Below, in pieces: positions 9,403 to 21,116 of a stretch of 64,000 nucleotides of DNA. Numbering within the stretch: the first letter of the stretch is position 1; every line of letters starts with the position of its first letter. The notes below the pieces were generated by a model. It saw nothing but the letters and a program-made list of their open reading frames with translations. It searched no databases and was not told where the DNA came from. A program made the translations under genes and the position numbers. The DNA comes from Ascochyta rabiei (lineage: Eukaryota > Ascomycota > Dothideomycetes > Pleosporales > Didymellaceae), in contig NC_082410.1 in the NCBI RefSeq assembly GCF_004011695.2, positions 1,922,001 through 1,986,000 of the forward strand, given 5' to 3'.

Positions 9403-11516
9403 CTACTCAAACGCCCCCGGAATCGTCAGACTGAGCCGCTCGTCCTTCTTCCGCGGCGGCGTGGGAGGTGGATTCGAGTGCGACCGCTGGCGCTGCAGCG
9501 TCGGTTTCTCCATGACCGTCTTGGCGTCGAGCGATCTGCGCACTTCGGTCTGGAGCTGCTTCTCCACCATCTCCTCAACATGCTTCTCCTCTTCTTGCGT
9601 GAGCGTCTCCTTGAGCTCCGGCGAGATAAGCGTCTTGCCAATCGACACGCGCTTCTCCTTCTCTGCGCTCGTAGCTTGGAATGGGTCCTCTTCGCTCTTC
9701 GGCGCCTCCACAGCGATCTCGATCGACTGGCTTGACTCCTCGCTCGTTCGGGTCTTTTCCCTGTTGGCAAACGTCGGGCTGCGTGGGCTGTCGCGCATGG
9801 GAATGAAGGCTGGTACCACACCACCACCGATGCGGTTCCAGAACATGCGCTCGCGTAGTCGCACGCTCTCCTCCCACGCATGCTTCTTCTCCTCGTCTGT
9901 CTCGGCACGCCAATGTCCTGCGGCGATCATGCGCAAAAACCCAATGTAGTCACACGTCGCCCGCACTCGGCCCAGACACCAGTCGCATAGCGGGTACCTT
10001 TGCGAATCTTCGTTGTCTGCGGTCTTGAAGCGGTACTTCCTCGCATACTGATCCCCCTTCCTGCTCTCTCCGCATAACGAGCATGGCAGTATGGGTGCGC
10101 GGAATCTAGATGTCGATGTTGGGTTTGGCTCCACAACAAGTGATCCAGCCGTGATGCTGCTGACGACGGTACGGCGCGCCATCCACGACAGCCCTGGGGC
10201 GATGTCCAGTCGCAGTGTAGGCTCAATGTCCTCAGCGAGCGCACGCTTGTAGAACTTCTCGTCCTTCAGATTTGTCAACGCTTGACTAGCTACCGGCTCC
10301 CGCGGCGATTGGTTGCCGTTGGTGGGCGATTTGATCGAGGACGGTAAAGACGTTGTCGAGCTGTTCGTCAGTGATCCCAGACCCAGGACGTTCAAACTGC
10401 TGTAGTTCCCGCTCGACACACGGCTTGAAGGTCCTGAGCGAGGGACGGTCCTGAGCATGGCCTGGAACTCTTCAAACGCTATCAGGTCAGACCGCAGGAT
10501 CGGGTGGATGAGGTGGGAGAAGTGGAGCGGGTGATCAGGGCTGAACTCTTCTGAGCCTGGCGTGTTAGGCGTCAGGTGGGTCGCTTCGAGCGGATTCTGC
10601 ATCTTGTCGGCAGAGGTGATGCCAGGCGTCGACGGTGCGGTTGTTGTTGCGAGGATGTTGCTTTCGTTGTCGTCGCCATGCGAGCTCATCTTCTCCATGA
10701 CGCCTTTGAGGTCTTGTAGCTGCTCTTGTAGTGAATGCTGCAGTACTTCAGCATCGCCAAGCTGCTGCTTCAGCTGCTCGCCGCGCTTGTCAGAAGCTTC
10801 TGTTTCTTTACGTGCTGCTGCCACCATCTGCGCGTTATTAGTATCTCTCTTTTTATTTATTTTATTTTTTTTTATCTTGACTTCACCTACCACATTGGCT
10901 TCCTCGAAAAGGGCAGCGGTCAGCTGCTCGACCTCGCTGTCTGTGTTGCGCTTCAATCTCTCCGCCTCTGCCCGACGTTTGCGCTCTTCCTGCAGCTCTG
11001 TCGACATCTGGCGCTCCATCTTATCGTACACAACCTTTTCGACCAGCAGACCGCGCGCTACCTTCTGTTCGTGATCCTTCACCTGCACCTCCAGCTGCGC
11101 TAGGCACTTCTTCGCGGCCTCCAGCTCATGCCGTGTTTGCTGCAGCGAGTCGTCGAGCATGGTCGAGTGGTTAATTGCATTGATAAGCTTCGTGCTGAGC
11201 GTCGAGACCTCCTGGCTGAAGTCTGGGTGCGAGTCGCTCGAATTGTGGCGCGAAATGGGCGGCTGAGGCGTGGGTGTTCGAGGGTCTGGGATCGTATTCA
11301 TGCCGTCGCTCTCGTTGGCGGCTCTGGCGAGATGTGGTGTTGAGATGGATCTCGTGACTTCCTTCTTCGCCGGCATGGGGCTCAGCGACCGCAGTCGAGA
11401 GGGCGTCATGCTGCCAGAGCCATGCTGGAGCCACGGTGCAGCCGTGTGCATGAATCTGCTGTACATTAGTCGACGACCTGATATAGACTCGCTGCAACGC
11501 ACGCATACTCGGCCAT
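9403..11516 (-). CDS. Sec2-type Rab guanine nucleotide exchange factor
   Basis: Proposed exons on the minus strand are 11516-11509, 11458-10891 and 10827-9403, giving 666 aa starting MADRFMHTAAP. Sec2 proteins are coiled-coil GEFs that activate the exocytic Rab (Sec4/SAS-1 type) on secretory vesicles, a central step in hyphal tip growth. The coiled coil runs through LDDSLQQTRHELEAAKK, LAQLEVQVKDHEQKV and the core LTAALFEEANV-MVAAARKE. A C-terminal module with paired cysteines (PCSLCGESR and YPLCDWCLGRVR) and a Pro-rich SNPPPTPPRKK tail follow. Intron 1 (11508-11459, GTATGC..CAG, branch-like GACTAAT) is chosen because it joins an 8-nt exon to the frame. Intron 2 (10890-10828, 63 nt) interrupts LFEEANV-MVAA and has a consensus TACTAAT, but it is stop-free and a multiple of three. 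The frame stays open upstream to 12132, but that extension reads as leader sequence. Confidence 0.8.
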
Positions 11517-12946
11517 CTTGCTGATATGAATACGCCCTAGCTAAAGAGCATTCCAAGGCGCCCTGCTTCTTCGTCGAGGGTTGCTGTTGGTGGTGGGCGG
11601 TTGGCTGTTGGGCGGCAAGCGGCCGGGGACAAAGGAGTGACGACAGTCGAGAGACCAGGAGACGGGATGGTCGTTCACGGCGAACACATTGGGCCTGCGC
11701 ACACCGTTCACGTGCAACAACGAATGTAAATCGTCGTCTGAACAGCTCTCGGACGAAAGAAAGCAGGGCAGCGTAGCGGGTATTGATTCTCGTACTGCCA
11801 GGCCGGAATACGTCGGTGGAAGGAACCGGCGATTCCATGGTCGCGCTTGCGCTGAGGTCACCACTTAGCGCCGTCACTAGCAGTGACTGCGCCCAGGCAC
11901 ATGACGCCGCACCCGGATCGCCATTTTTTGTCAAACCGGTGTTCATCGTCAAATCCGGACCAAAAGCTCTCCACTGCTTGTGGTGGACCCAGAGAATGTA
12001 AGGAGCCGAGCTGTCAAAAACGTGTCGCGAAAAGAGCCTCACAGCTTGGCCAGCGTCCCTTGCCTGCCCTGGAATGCACCCGGATCTGCGCAGGGGACGT
12101 CGACTCGGCCCTGGAAAACTCCTTGCCAGCAAGATCGATCAAGCGACAGTCACCATTTGCCGCTGCAGGCGTGTATTGGCGCTGCAATCTGGGCTGATTA
12201 GTTGCGATAGCCTCATTTCTAAGGTTCGTCATGGTTGGCAGGCGGGATTTGTTTAGAAATAGGCAGGAGCGCCGTTGTTGTCTCCCCAGCGCAAAGCGGA
12301 AGGTGCACCTGGTCAGTAAGGCAAAGTGCGGAAGGTAGTTTGAGCGATGTTATCTACGTTGCTTACGGATTCTCAGAACACTCAAGCCCGAAGGTTTTAT
12401 TGTATTCACGACCGATTCACCAGCTATAATCAGGTCGCTGAAACCCTTCAGTCGGAGTCTTATTGTCTACTTGCGCCACCCCATCTCAATGCAAAAAACC
12501 ACATGCACAGGCAACTCGCACGCGGACACATTGCTCGCAGCGTTGAAGAATTGACATGCACAAGTAGATTCGAGCGACTTTATCCCAACACGCCGTTGCA
12601 TCCTCATCAACATGTCGACGTCAAGGCACTAATCCAGGGTCTTCCCTACCTGACTAGAGACTTCAGAGAGTGTCAGGTAGTAAGGCAGAGTTCACGTTGC
12701 TGGACTTAGCCTGCCAATCAAAGACCTGAGCCTGAGCCTGTGACCTCTAAAGCAGAGATAAGCGAATGGCGTGTATGCAAGCTTGGCTGCGCTGTACAGC
12801 CACGATGCCTTGCTGCGGTCGCCGCAGCCTGGCCACCCATCCTGCCATTTATCGCTCTTTCTCTCGATAGATTGCCTCTCTCCCTCAATGTCATTTCCCA
12901 CTGCATCACACGAACGAGCTGGGCAGCCTCTCTGAGCGTGCCCGCC
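11517..12946. other. 1.4-kb divergent promoter region between the Sec2-like and NLR genes
   Basis: No gene recognised. ORFs here overlap the presumed 5' leader of the Sec2-like gene and lack recognisable domains. The sequence is not visibly RIP-mutated. Confidence 0.45.
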
Positions 12947-15890
12947 ATGACGGACCCACTCAGTATTGCAGCCAGCATCATCGCCATCCTCCAGCTCTCT
13001 GCCAAAGTCCTTGCATACCTGAACGATGTCAAGAACGCCTCTAAAGACCGCGCGCAATGTGCGATGGAAGCCTCAAACACACATAGCCTTCTCACGAACC
13101 TGAGATTTCGCCTCGAAGCGAGTACTGGATCTGAACCATGGTACACGGCAGTTCGAGCCCTCGCAGTAGAAAATGGACCATTCGATCAATTTAAAGCCGC
13201 TTTGCTAAAACTACAGGACGGCATGACAGAAGGAGGCAGACTGAAAGAGGCTGGTGCAGCTTTGGTGTGGAAGTTCAAACGACAAGAAACGGTCGACATC
13301 TTGAATAGGATCGAACGACTGAAATCTGTGGTGGAAGTTGCCCTTCAAATGGACCATTTGTGAGTCTCAGCATATGGTGTCTTTGACATCACTAAATCTC
13401 TCAAGCAAACTCTCAGAAGCCATCAAAAGAGACACCGAATCTACACGAGCAGACATCCCCATGATCCATTCGAGGCTTAATACAGTACAGCAGAGCCAAG
13501 ATGAGGAGAAACGTCAAAAGATCCTTGCATGGTTATCGCAATCGAATCATCCCGCCCAAAAGTCAGACATCATAGGTCGAAAGCAGGAGGGGACCGGAGA
13601 GTGGTTCACTTCCTCGCCAAAATTCACAGCCTGGCTCCGTGAACCAGGTGCCACCCTCTTCTGTCCCGGCATCCCTGGCGCTGGTAAGACAGTGATAGCT
13701 GCCACTGCGATTGAACACCTCGAGAAAACGACACGCAATGATACCGAGGCTGTTGCATATCTATTCTTGAACTACAAGGAGCAAGAAAGCCAGAACATTG
13801 TTGATCTGCTGGGTGCGATTGTCAAACAGTTTGTACAAGGTCGAGCACTGATTGCTGATCACGTACTGGAACTATACAGACGGCACGGTGGAACAGTGAA
13901 GCCATCGACCAAAGAACTTGCAAATGCTCTCCAGGCTGTTGTCTCGGAATTGGGCACCGCGTACCTTGTAGTCGATGCGTTGGATGAATGCTCCGATAGT
14001 GACGGCACTCGACGCCAGCTATTAGCTCACTTACGACTTACACAGCAGCACGCGGGTCTACAGTTGATGGTCACCTCACGGCCCTTGCCAGATGTTGTGG
14101 CCGAGTTCCCAATTGCGACGATGTTAGTAGTGCGAGCGGACTCTGACGATGTCAAGCAATATGTGACTGGACAACTCAATCGACTCCCAAGATGCATCCA
14201 GCGGGACATTTCGTTGCAAGATCAGGTTCGAGACGAGATCACAACAGCAATCGATGGAATGTACGTCTACTAGCTGTCCACTACGTTCAGCCACGACACT
14301 GACACGTATTCTAGGTTCCTGCTTGCTCGCCTACATGTGGACTCACTCTTAGACAAGAAGACAAAAAAAGCCGTTCTCTCCACATTGGCACGATTGTCCA
14401 AGTCTCAATCAGCACTCAAAGACGCGTACGGCGATGCAATTGAACGCATTGACAACCAACTGAACGGGGATTCTGCCTTGGCGAAGCGTGCACTATCATG
14501 GATAACACTCGCTCGCCGACCGCTAAGAGTGACTGAGCTACTCTGCGCCTTTGCAGTAGAGTCAGGGGCGACAGAACTTGATTCAGACAATATGCTAGAC
14601 ATCGAGGATGTTGTATCCGTTTGCGCTGGTTTGATTACCGTCGAAGAAGAAAGTGGGACCATTCGACTTGTACACTATACTACGCAAGAATTTCTTGAAA
14701 ACATTCTGGAGACATGGAATCCCGAGGCAAAGGTAGACGTCACCATGACGTGTCTAAACTATCTTTCTATAGACGATTTTCGACCAGTTGTAGATAACAC
14801 TACGGACCTGCAATTACGACTCGACAACCACGAATTCCTCGACTATGCAGGGTCCTACTGGGGCGAACATGCAAAGTTTGTGCAGGCTTATATATGCGAA
14901 GAGGCTTGCGCATTCCTTTCAGACGCCTCACTGCTGCTTTGTGCTGCACAAGTCTTGTTCAGAAAGGACTCGTTTTATCTTATAGACCTTCAAGGCTTCC
15001 CTGATTGCACCTCAACATACGTGCATGTCACAGTAAGATTCGGGTTATGCGAGTTGTTGCGTCTGATGTTTTCTAAGTTGAAAGACGATGTGATCACAAC
15101 AGTCTGTGCCCAAGATTACAGGTATCGGACGCCCGTTCTGATAGCGGTAGGCCAAGGGGACATGGAGATGGCAGAACTACTCATTGAGCATGGCGCTGAC
15201 CCCTTTATGCCTGGAGTTCCAGAAGTACTGTCGAACCACCTGGCAGATTCCAACGACTACAGCCCACTACATCTGGCGTCAATCCGCGGCCATAAGGACT
15301 TGGCTAGTTGGTTGCTCGATAAAGGCGTCAAGATCGATACCCTGAATCTGAACAAAGAGACAGCTCTAGCTGTAGCTTCCCGCTCTGGACAAAGGCCAGC
15401 CGTGGATTTCTTGATCAAAAATGGAGCCAACGTGGATTCCATACCGGAATCGTTCCTTGCGAAAAGCCCACTTCAAATGGCTGTACAAGGCGGCCACGTG
15501 CAGATTTCGTCAATGCTACTGGTCGCAGGTGCAGACGTCAATGCAAGTAGATGGTTCCAGCCCCCCCTCTTTTTAGCTGCAAGGCATGGTCATGAACAGA
15601 TCACGACCATGCTGCTCAGCGTGGGTGCAAACATCGATGCGCAAGCTATCGGATGTACTGCTCTCGGACAGGCCTCGTTCTTTGGCCATGAGAAGATTGT
15701 GAAGTTGCTCCTTGATGCAGGTGCAGATTGCAACGTTGGCGATGCCGGATGGAAACCGCTCAAGAACGCGATAGAGGGAGGTTATGTGAGCATTATCGAA
15801 CTGCTGGTAGCAAGCGGTGCGGAAACAAGGGGTCGAACTTTGGGAGAGATACTGGTCGAAGTTGAGAGAGAGCGACAGCACAGGGAGTGA
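12947..15890 (+). CDS. Fungal NLR: STAND N-terminal domain, NACHT, ankyrin repeats
   Basis: Three exons (12947-13359, 13406-14260, 14315-15890) give 947 aa. The introns are 13360-13405 (GTGAGT..AAG, branch CACTAAA) and 14261-14314 (GTACGT..TAG) and restore ALQMDHF-KLSEAI and DGM-FLLARLHV. Such NLRs are cytosolic STAND switches used in fungal self/non-self recognition and regulated cell death. Residues 1-140 (MTDPLSIAASIIAILQLSAK and NGPFDQFKAALLKLQ) match the 'fungal N-terminal domain of STAND proteins'. Walker A is GIPGAGKT (about 228-235) and Walker B is YLVVDALDE (about 323). A winged-helix region (ALSWITLARRPLRVTELLCA, VHYTTQEFLE) follows. Ankyrin repeats occupy about 690-930 (YSPLHLASIRGHKDLASWLL, LKNAIEGGYVSIIELLVAS). 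There is no premature stop, so it looks functional although a RIP-mutated transposon lies 450 bp downstream. The effector output of the N-domain is unknown. Confidence 0.85.
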
Positions 15891-16335
15891 GGACGTATAG
15901 AGTATCCCCCGGACAGACTTTAGCACTGTGATCAAGCAACTTCACCGCGACCCGAGAATTTTGATAGCAGACAAGTAAAGATTAGCTGGTTTCTAACACA
16001 GTAGACAGACATCTACTGAAAGCGGCCAAAATTTATTGTTTCGGGTTTATCCCAACAAAATGGTATTTTGCAGTCTTCTTTAATGCAGAAGAGGCAGTTG
16101 TGAAAAAGCCGAGGAAATCGCGGCATTTAGTAGCGTAAGAAAGTAGTCCAGCAACATTTAGCTACGAAGTCTGTAGTAACTTAAGAAAATGTGTAAGGTT
16201 TCAGCGCTTTGTTTGGTAAGACTAGACACTAGCTTAGTCCTAGGCCACTCTGCAGCGTGAAGTGGTCTATAAGCCAGGTTTGATATACTCTGAGAGTCGC
16301 TATCATCTACAGACTGCAAGGAAGTGTAAAACGAA
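15891..16335. other. Spacer between the NLR and the first MITE
   Basis: No gene recognised. AT-rich 3' flank with no clear repeat. Confidence 0.4.
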
Positions 16336-18836
16336 GGGCCTGTCACTTCACACGATTTATCCAATTTCTATAGAGTGTAGTAGGTGCGTTTTAGTCAATT
16401 TTAGCGTTATTAGCACCTGCCGGTGCCTGCTAGTGTAATGCAGCAGGAGTTGTGAGCGCACGTCAATAATCGGATAGGGGTGTCTACTTTAACTAAGTCT
16501 GTAATTTGTATGGTACTGTATAGTATTTTAAGACTATCTGTAAGAAAGTCTACCCTAGGGGCTGATTAAACCTAGGTCACGTGCAGCTATAAGCCAGGTC
16601 ACGTGCAACAATAATTAATCAAATTCAGGTACCTCTCTAAGCAGAATACAGAACCAGATCACGTGCATAGAACCAGGTTACGTGCAACATCAATTAGACA
16701 ACTTAATCAATTTTAGGTAACGTATTCAACAGGTGAGTCGGCCACACGGGCGAGTCGGCCACTCTGCCAAGACCACACCAACATTCTACCCTATTATGGC
16801 TTGCATTAGCCCACATTGGCATTGTTTATAGTAGTACAGTATATAATATTATTTAGTAACACCTTCTTTAGGCTTTTTATACGTGCGCGAGTTATGCCCT
16901 ATATTGTGGCACTTTTTACAGCATCTTTAGGTTACCTTACCTCCTTTAACACGTACTTGCTTCCTTGCCTTCTTACTATTACTACGCGCCCTAAACTTAG
17001 TTAGAGTAGTTAATTAAAGGCCTTCCTTAGCTGTTAGGACTTCCTCCTGCTGTAACTGCTTTCTTTTATGCAATTTACGTCGCGTAGCAGCCTTATTTGC
17101 TGCTTAAAGCCTAGTAATCTCCTTTTAAGCCAACACTAGCTTATGCGCTACTATAGCTGCGCCTTTAGTAAGCTTTTTAAAGGCCTTAACTATTAAAGTT
17201 AGTAAGCTGCTTGCATGCCTTTGAATCCTCTCTTAAACCAGCGTTAATTGCGACCCTAATTGCAGGGTAGTGCTTGGGGTTTGGGACTACCAGGGCTCAT
17301 CTTCTATAGTAGGTAGCGGTGGGGTACGTAGGCGGACATCAAGACCCATTATAACCCGTTCTAGGTCAAAGGGGACTATTCTAGCGCCTTAGAAGCCTCC
17401 TTAGATATTGCTAGAAGTAAATGTCTCCTTATAGGCGTCTATAAAGTATAGTAGGAACTTAGTTTTAGTAATATAAGTAATGTAGTTGTATATAAGATTC
17501 TTAGCTTAGCGCCTATATACCTTCTTTAGAGGGGTAAAACAACCTATATCTAGTGGTTATAAGAGGTGAGATAAGTGTAGAGGTATACACAGTGTAATAA
17601 TGTTTGCTTCCTTACAGTATTGTTAGAAGTTGAGGGAGTTGTGGCTCTTGTGGCTATTAATAAGGAGCAGCTAGTGTACTCCTTAGGTGCGCGTCTTTGT
17701 ATAGGCATTAAAGTGCTTTAACCAGTCTAGACTAAGCTTGTTAGTAGTCTATCCGTTCTCAGAGACTCCAATAACCCAGTCATAGGGCAGGTTGTCCTCT
17801 TTGTACCAGGCAGAGAGGTAGTTGCAGCCTTTAAAGATAATAAAGGGTAGAATAGCCTACCCTGTGCTATTAATGCCCTGTATAACTGTTGTCTACTCTT
17901 AATTGCCCTGCTGCACTGCCTTTAGCTGTCCTTAACGCTCTAAACCTGTAACAACTGCTCCTGCAGATATCTGGCCTATTATAAAGCCTGTCTTATTAAA
18001 GTTGTATATGTTATTATCCTAGATGCTATACTTAGCTTTAATATTTGCTATAAGCCTAAACTAGCCTTGTATAATCTCTAGATCCTTACAGAGGGCTCTC
18101 TTATAGTTGTACTTGCGATTAAACTTTACTTTAAGGTTAGGGCGGCGCTTAATAAATGTATTAGGCCAGTTTATGCTAACATGGCCTATATTGCGCTTAG
18201 CACGCAAAGAATTAGCCATATTAGCTACAGCAGCTAGCTAAGGGGCAAATCCTTGTGCATCTAGCTCAAGAATGTACTTAGCAATCACATCCTCCTTAGT
18301 CTGATCTATATTCTGTTAACTTGGCGTATAATCAGCTTATGCAGGTCGTCCTGTGTATCAATTGCGTAGTGTACTGCGAGGCGCGTTGTATATGGCTGCA
18401 GCGCGTTATATAGTAAGGTTTGCGTCTTATTTAAGTGCCTGGAGCGCAAGCTGTATTGCAGCCTCTTTTAAGGGCGTAGGTTTATGTTGTTGTTGAGTTA
18501 TCGCGTTATAAGGTAGAATGTTGGTGTGGTCTTGGCAGAGTGGCCGACTCGCCCGTGTGGCCGACTCACCCGTTGAATACGTTACCTCTCTAACTTAATT
18601 TTAGCTTTACAGTTTAATTTTACTATTGTCTAATTGTCTATACCTTATATAGTTAATAACATAGGTTAATAACGCTATTTACTAGTATCTGCAGCTAAAA
18701 TACAACCCTACTAGTAATTAGATAATATAAGTAGACACCTCTAACTATCTAATTTTACAAGACACTCCTTAAATTGTCTAATTGATCTGATTATTGGATC
18801 TAAGAATCGGATAAATCGTGTGAAGTAGACAGGCCT
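16336..18836. mobile_element. Harbinger/Tourist-like MITE copy 1, split by a pogo element
   Basis: Terminal inverted repeats GGGCCTGTCACTTCACACGA (left) and, at the right end, sequence whose reverse complement reads AGGCCTGTCTACTTCACACG; the TIR is about 34 bp. Without the nested insertion (16718-18582) the element is about 640 bp and shows no coding capacity. It shares its whole length with copies at 43834-45869 and 51087 onwards. GGGCCTGT-type ends with a 3-bp target duplication (clear as TCA in copy 2; here gaa/gga, one mismatch) suggest the PIF/Harbinger superfamily. The internal part carries a small array of CACGTG sites. Many G-to-A and C-to-T differences from copy 2 fit RIP. Confidence 0.7.
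16720..18582 (-). mobile_element. Fot1/pogo-type DNA transposon, RIP-inactivated, minus-strand transposase
   Basis: A 1,863-bp element flanked by TA target duplications (16718-16719, 18583-18584). The near-perfect TIR of about 75 bp begins ACGTATTCAAC and includes two GAGTCGGCCAC motifs. On the minus strand, around 17790-17700, it encodes LPYDWVIGVSENG followed by TTNKLSLDWLKHFN, matching the second pogo element in this window. Near 16910-16865 lies a C-terminal zinc knuckle CKKCHNIGHNSRTYK whose last Cys is now Tyr (TGT to TAT). Numerous TAG/TAA codons break the transposase. It is inserted in the MITE at 16336-18836. Confidence 0.8.
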
Positions 18837-19273
18837 GGAGCCTTACATCAGAAACATTAGCAGTGAGTTGGGGCGATGCCAGTCAGGTCATCGAGTGTTG
18901 GCTGCCAGAAGCCGGCGGATCCGGATCAGCGAATGCTTCCGTCTGAAAACTCGGCGCGGGCACCGACATCGTCATCCTTCGCTTCCCCACTTCTCCATCT
19001 CCCCCAGAACTCTCCATAACAAGGATTTGCTTGTCCATCGTTCCTCTGTCTGTGGGTCAGGTGTAACCTTGATGCTCCTTTCCCGCATGTGAACGGTTAA
19101 TTTTATCCGTCTCGGTGTAATGAGGGCTGAATTGCGCGCTTTCATGACACACATGCAAGGAGCCATCGAATCACCCTAGCCATATAGCCCATGATGCCTC
19201 TCCAACAGCTACTTTTAGTATTGAAAACGTACAAATAGTGTGAGAGTGCTGCCGCAATCCCACCGTGCACATT
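18837..19273. other. Promoter region of the GH79 gene
   Basis: No gene recognised. The 440 bp between the MITE and the GH79 start codon would hold its promoter. The sequence is not RIP-like. Confidence 0.45.
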
Positions 19274-20887
19274 ATGGGTCTGCTCCGAATCACCGCCGCT
19301 TTGCTGGCAGCTCGCGCTGCGCATGCCTATCCCAGCGGAGAATGTTCCAAGGCGGTCAAGTTGAATGTACCGAGAACCGCAGCCGGGGCTTCCATCGTGC
19401 ACAGCAACTCCTTCGCCTCGTTTTCGTTCGAGCCAGCGTTCTGGGTAGAATTTTTCGGCAATGCCAGCAACCCGAACAATCTCACACTCAGCGTGCTCGA
19501 ACGCATCCACGAGCATGGAGGTCATCCTATCATCCGGCCTGGTGGCATCACCATGGATAGCATGGTCTTCGACCCGGAAGGAGGCGATCCTGTTCGCACG
19601 ACCAGCCCAGAGGGTGGAGTCTGGAGAACGACAGTTGGGCCTGACTACTACAAAAGCTGGGACAATTTTCCGGAAGGCACAGAGTTCATCTCGACACTCA
19701 ACTTTGGCAACCAAAGTCTGGACATTGCCAAAGGACTTGCAGTGGCATCAGCTTCATACCAGGGTAGCAAAATTGCTTACTTTGAACTCGGTAACGAGCC
19801 GACCAACTACAAGGAGAGCCGTTGGAACCGCTCGACAGATGCGTATGTGCGCGAGTGGAAGCAATACACCCGCGAGATAGATGCGGCTGTCAATGCGACC
19901 GGCGATACAAATCTGACCAGTCAGCGATGGTGGGCCTCGTCTGCAACAACTGACGACTCTGGTCTTGAAGTGCGGCCGGTAGCACTCATTCCTGCTGGCA
20001 TCGACTCAGAAGATCAAGTTGGTATCTACTCGATCCACTCATACGGGTTTTCCACTTGCGACCCAAAACGCGCTGCGCTGGCCACGATCGCGAACATCTT
20101 GAATCACACCGAGCTCACTCGCTACTGTGATGAGGAAATTTATCCTTCGGCTCGCGCAGCTCTTGATGTCGGGGCGCGCTGGAACATCGGAGAGTTCAAT
20201 TCAGTCTCGTGCTCGGGCGCACCCAATGTCACAGACACCTTTGCTCAAGCTCTTTGGGTCGTCGATAGCGAGCTCATCTACGCCACTCGCAATGCCTCCG
20301 CCACCCATCTCCACCAAGGCGCCACCTTGGCTCTGCAATCGAAGGATCAAGTCAATACCCCCGACGCAAATGGCACGCCTGGCTACAGTACTTACTCCAT
20401 GCTCTACCCACGCGACAGCAACAAGCGTGGACCAGCTCGCACCTTACCTTCCTTCCTCGCTCAGCTCTTCATGGCCGAAGCATTTGCCACTTCCGGGACG
20501 CGTGTCAGAGCACTTGAAGCGCCGGCTGGTGCTGATCCAGAATCGTTCGCTGCGTACGCGTTCTACGTCGACGATCAAATCTCCAAAATCGCTCTCGTGA
20601 ACATGAAGCCATACTACGCGAACTCGACGACCAATTCAGCTATTCAAGTGGACTTGTCCTCGTTGGCGCATGCTGGCAAGGGGGACTCCGTGCGCGCCAA
20701 GCGTTTGACTGCGCCGTATGTCAATACAGGGGACAGTAAGTTGTCGACTTGGGCTGGTCAGTCATTTCCTATGGGTGAACCGACGGGCGATATGGTAATC
20801 GAGACGGTCAGCGACGATGGCGAATTGAGTGTCAGGGGCAGCGAGGCTGTGCTGGTCTTTTTCGACAACGATGTTTATGGACTGTGA
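19274..20887 (+). CDS. Secreted glycoside hydrolase family 79 (beta-glucuronidase-like)
   Basis: Single exon of 537 aa. The frame can be read from a GTG at 19265, but the ATG at 19274 is the eukaryotic start and gives a signal peptide (MGLLRITAALLAARAAHA) followed by YPSGECSKAV. GH79 enzymes are retaining glycosidases that release glucuronic acid or 4-O-methyl-glucuronic acid, for example from arabinogalactan proteins, in the extracellular space. The acid/base Glu is expected in YFELGNEPTNY (about residue 175) and the nucleophile in WNIGEFNSVSC (about 307). Many NxS/T sequons fit a secreted glycoprotein. The C-terminal region (FAAYAFYVDDQISKIALVNM, ending LSVRGSEAVLVFFD) fits the beta-sandwich GH79 C-terminal domain. 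It lies tail-to-tail with a sugar transporter 229 bp away. It appears intact. Confidence 0.85.
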   Translation: MGLLRITAALLAARAAHAYPSGECSKAVKLNVPRTAAGASIVHSNSFASFSFEPAFWVEFFGNASNPNNLTLSVLERIHEHGGHPIIRPGGITMDSMVFDPEGGDPVRTTSPEGGVWRTTVGPDYYKSWDNFPEGTEFISTLNFGNQSLDIAKGLAVASASYQGSKIAYFELGNEPTNYKESRWNRSTDAYVREWKQYTREIDAAVNATGDTNLTSQRWWASSATTDDSGLEVRPVALIPAGIDSEDQVGIYSIHSYGFSTCDPKRAALATIANILNHTELTRYCDEEIYPSARAALDVGARWNIGEFNSVSCSGAPNVTDTFAQALWVVDSELIYATRNASATHLHQGATLALQSKDQVNTPDANGTPGYSTYSMLYPRDSNKRGPARTLPSFLAQLFMAEAFATSGTRVRALEAPAGADPESFAAYAFYVDDQISKIALVNMKPYYANSTTNSAIQVDLSSLAHAGKGDSVRAKRLTAPYVNTGDSKLSTWAGQSFPMGEPTGDMVIETVSDDGELSVRGSEAVLVFFDNDVYGL

Positions 20888-21116
20888 TGCAGATAGCTTA
20901 TGGTGTTCAGAGCTGGTCGGCGTAGCCATGGCCGAATAGAGTTCGTCAGGGGTCACCAATGTATCAAGAGAAAGAGTGTTTGAAATGCAAATGCCTTGTT
21001 AGCATTACTTGAAATTAGGACGGTGACTATGGTATTTGCAATTGTGGCACTTATCACCACAACACTTGTATATCCTTCTAGCAGACCGAAAAGACCTCCA
21101 TTCCTTGATGGATACT

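Noticed and set aside
19265..19273. GTG start giving MHIMGLL for the GH79 protein
   Set aside because: Nuclear fungal genes start at ATG; the ATG at 19274 directly begins a good signal peptide.
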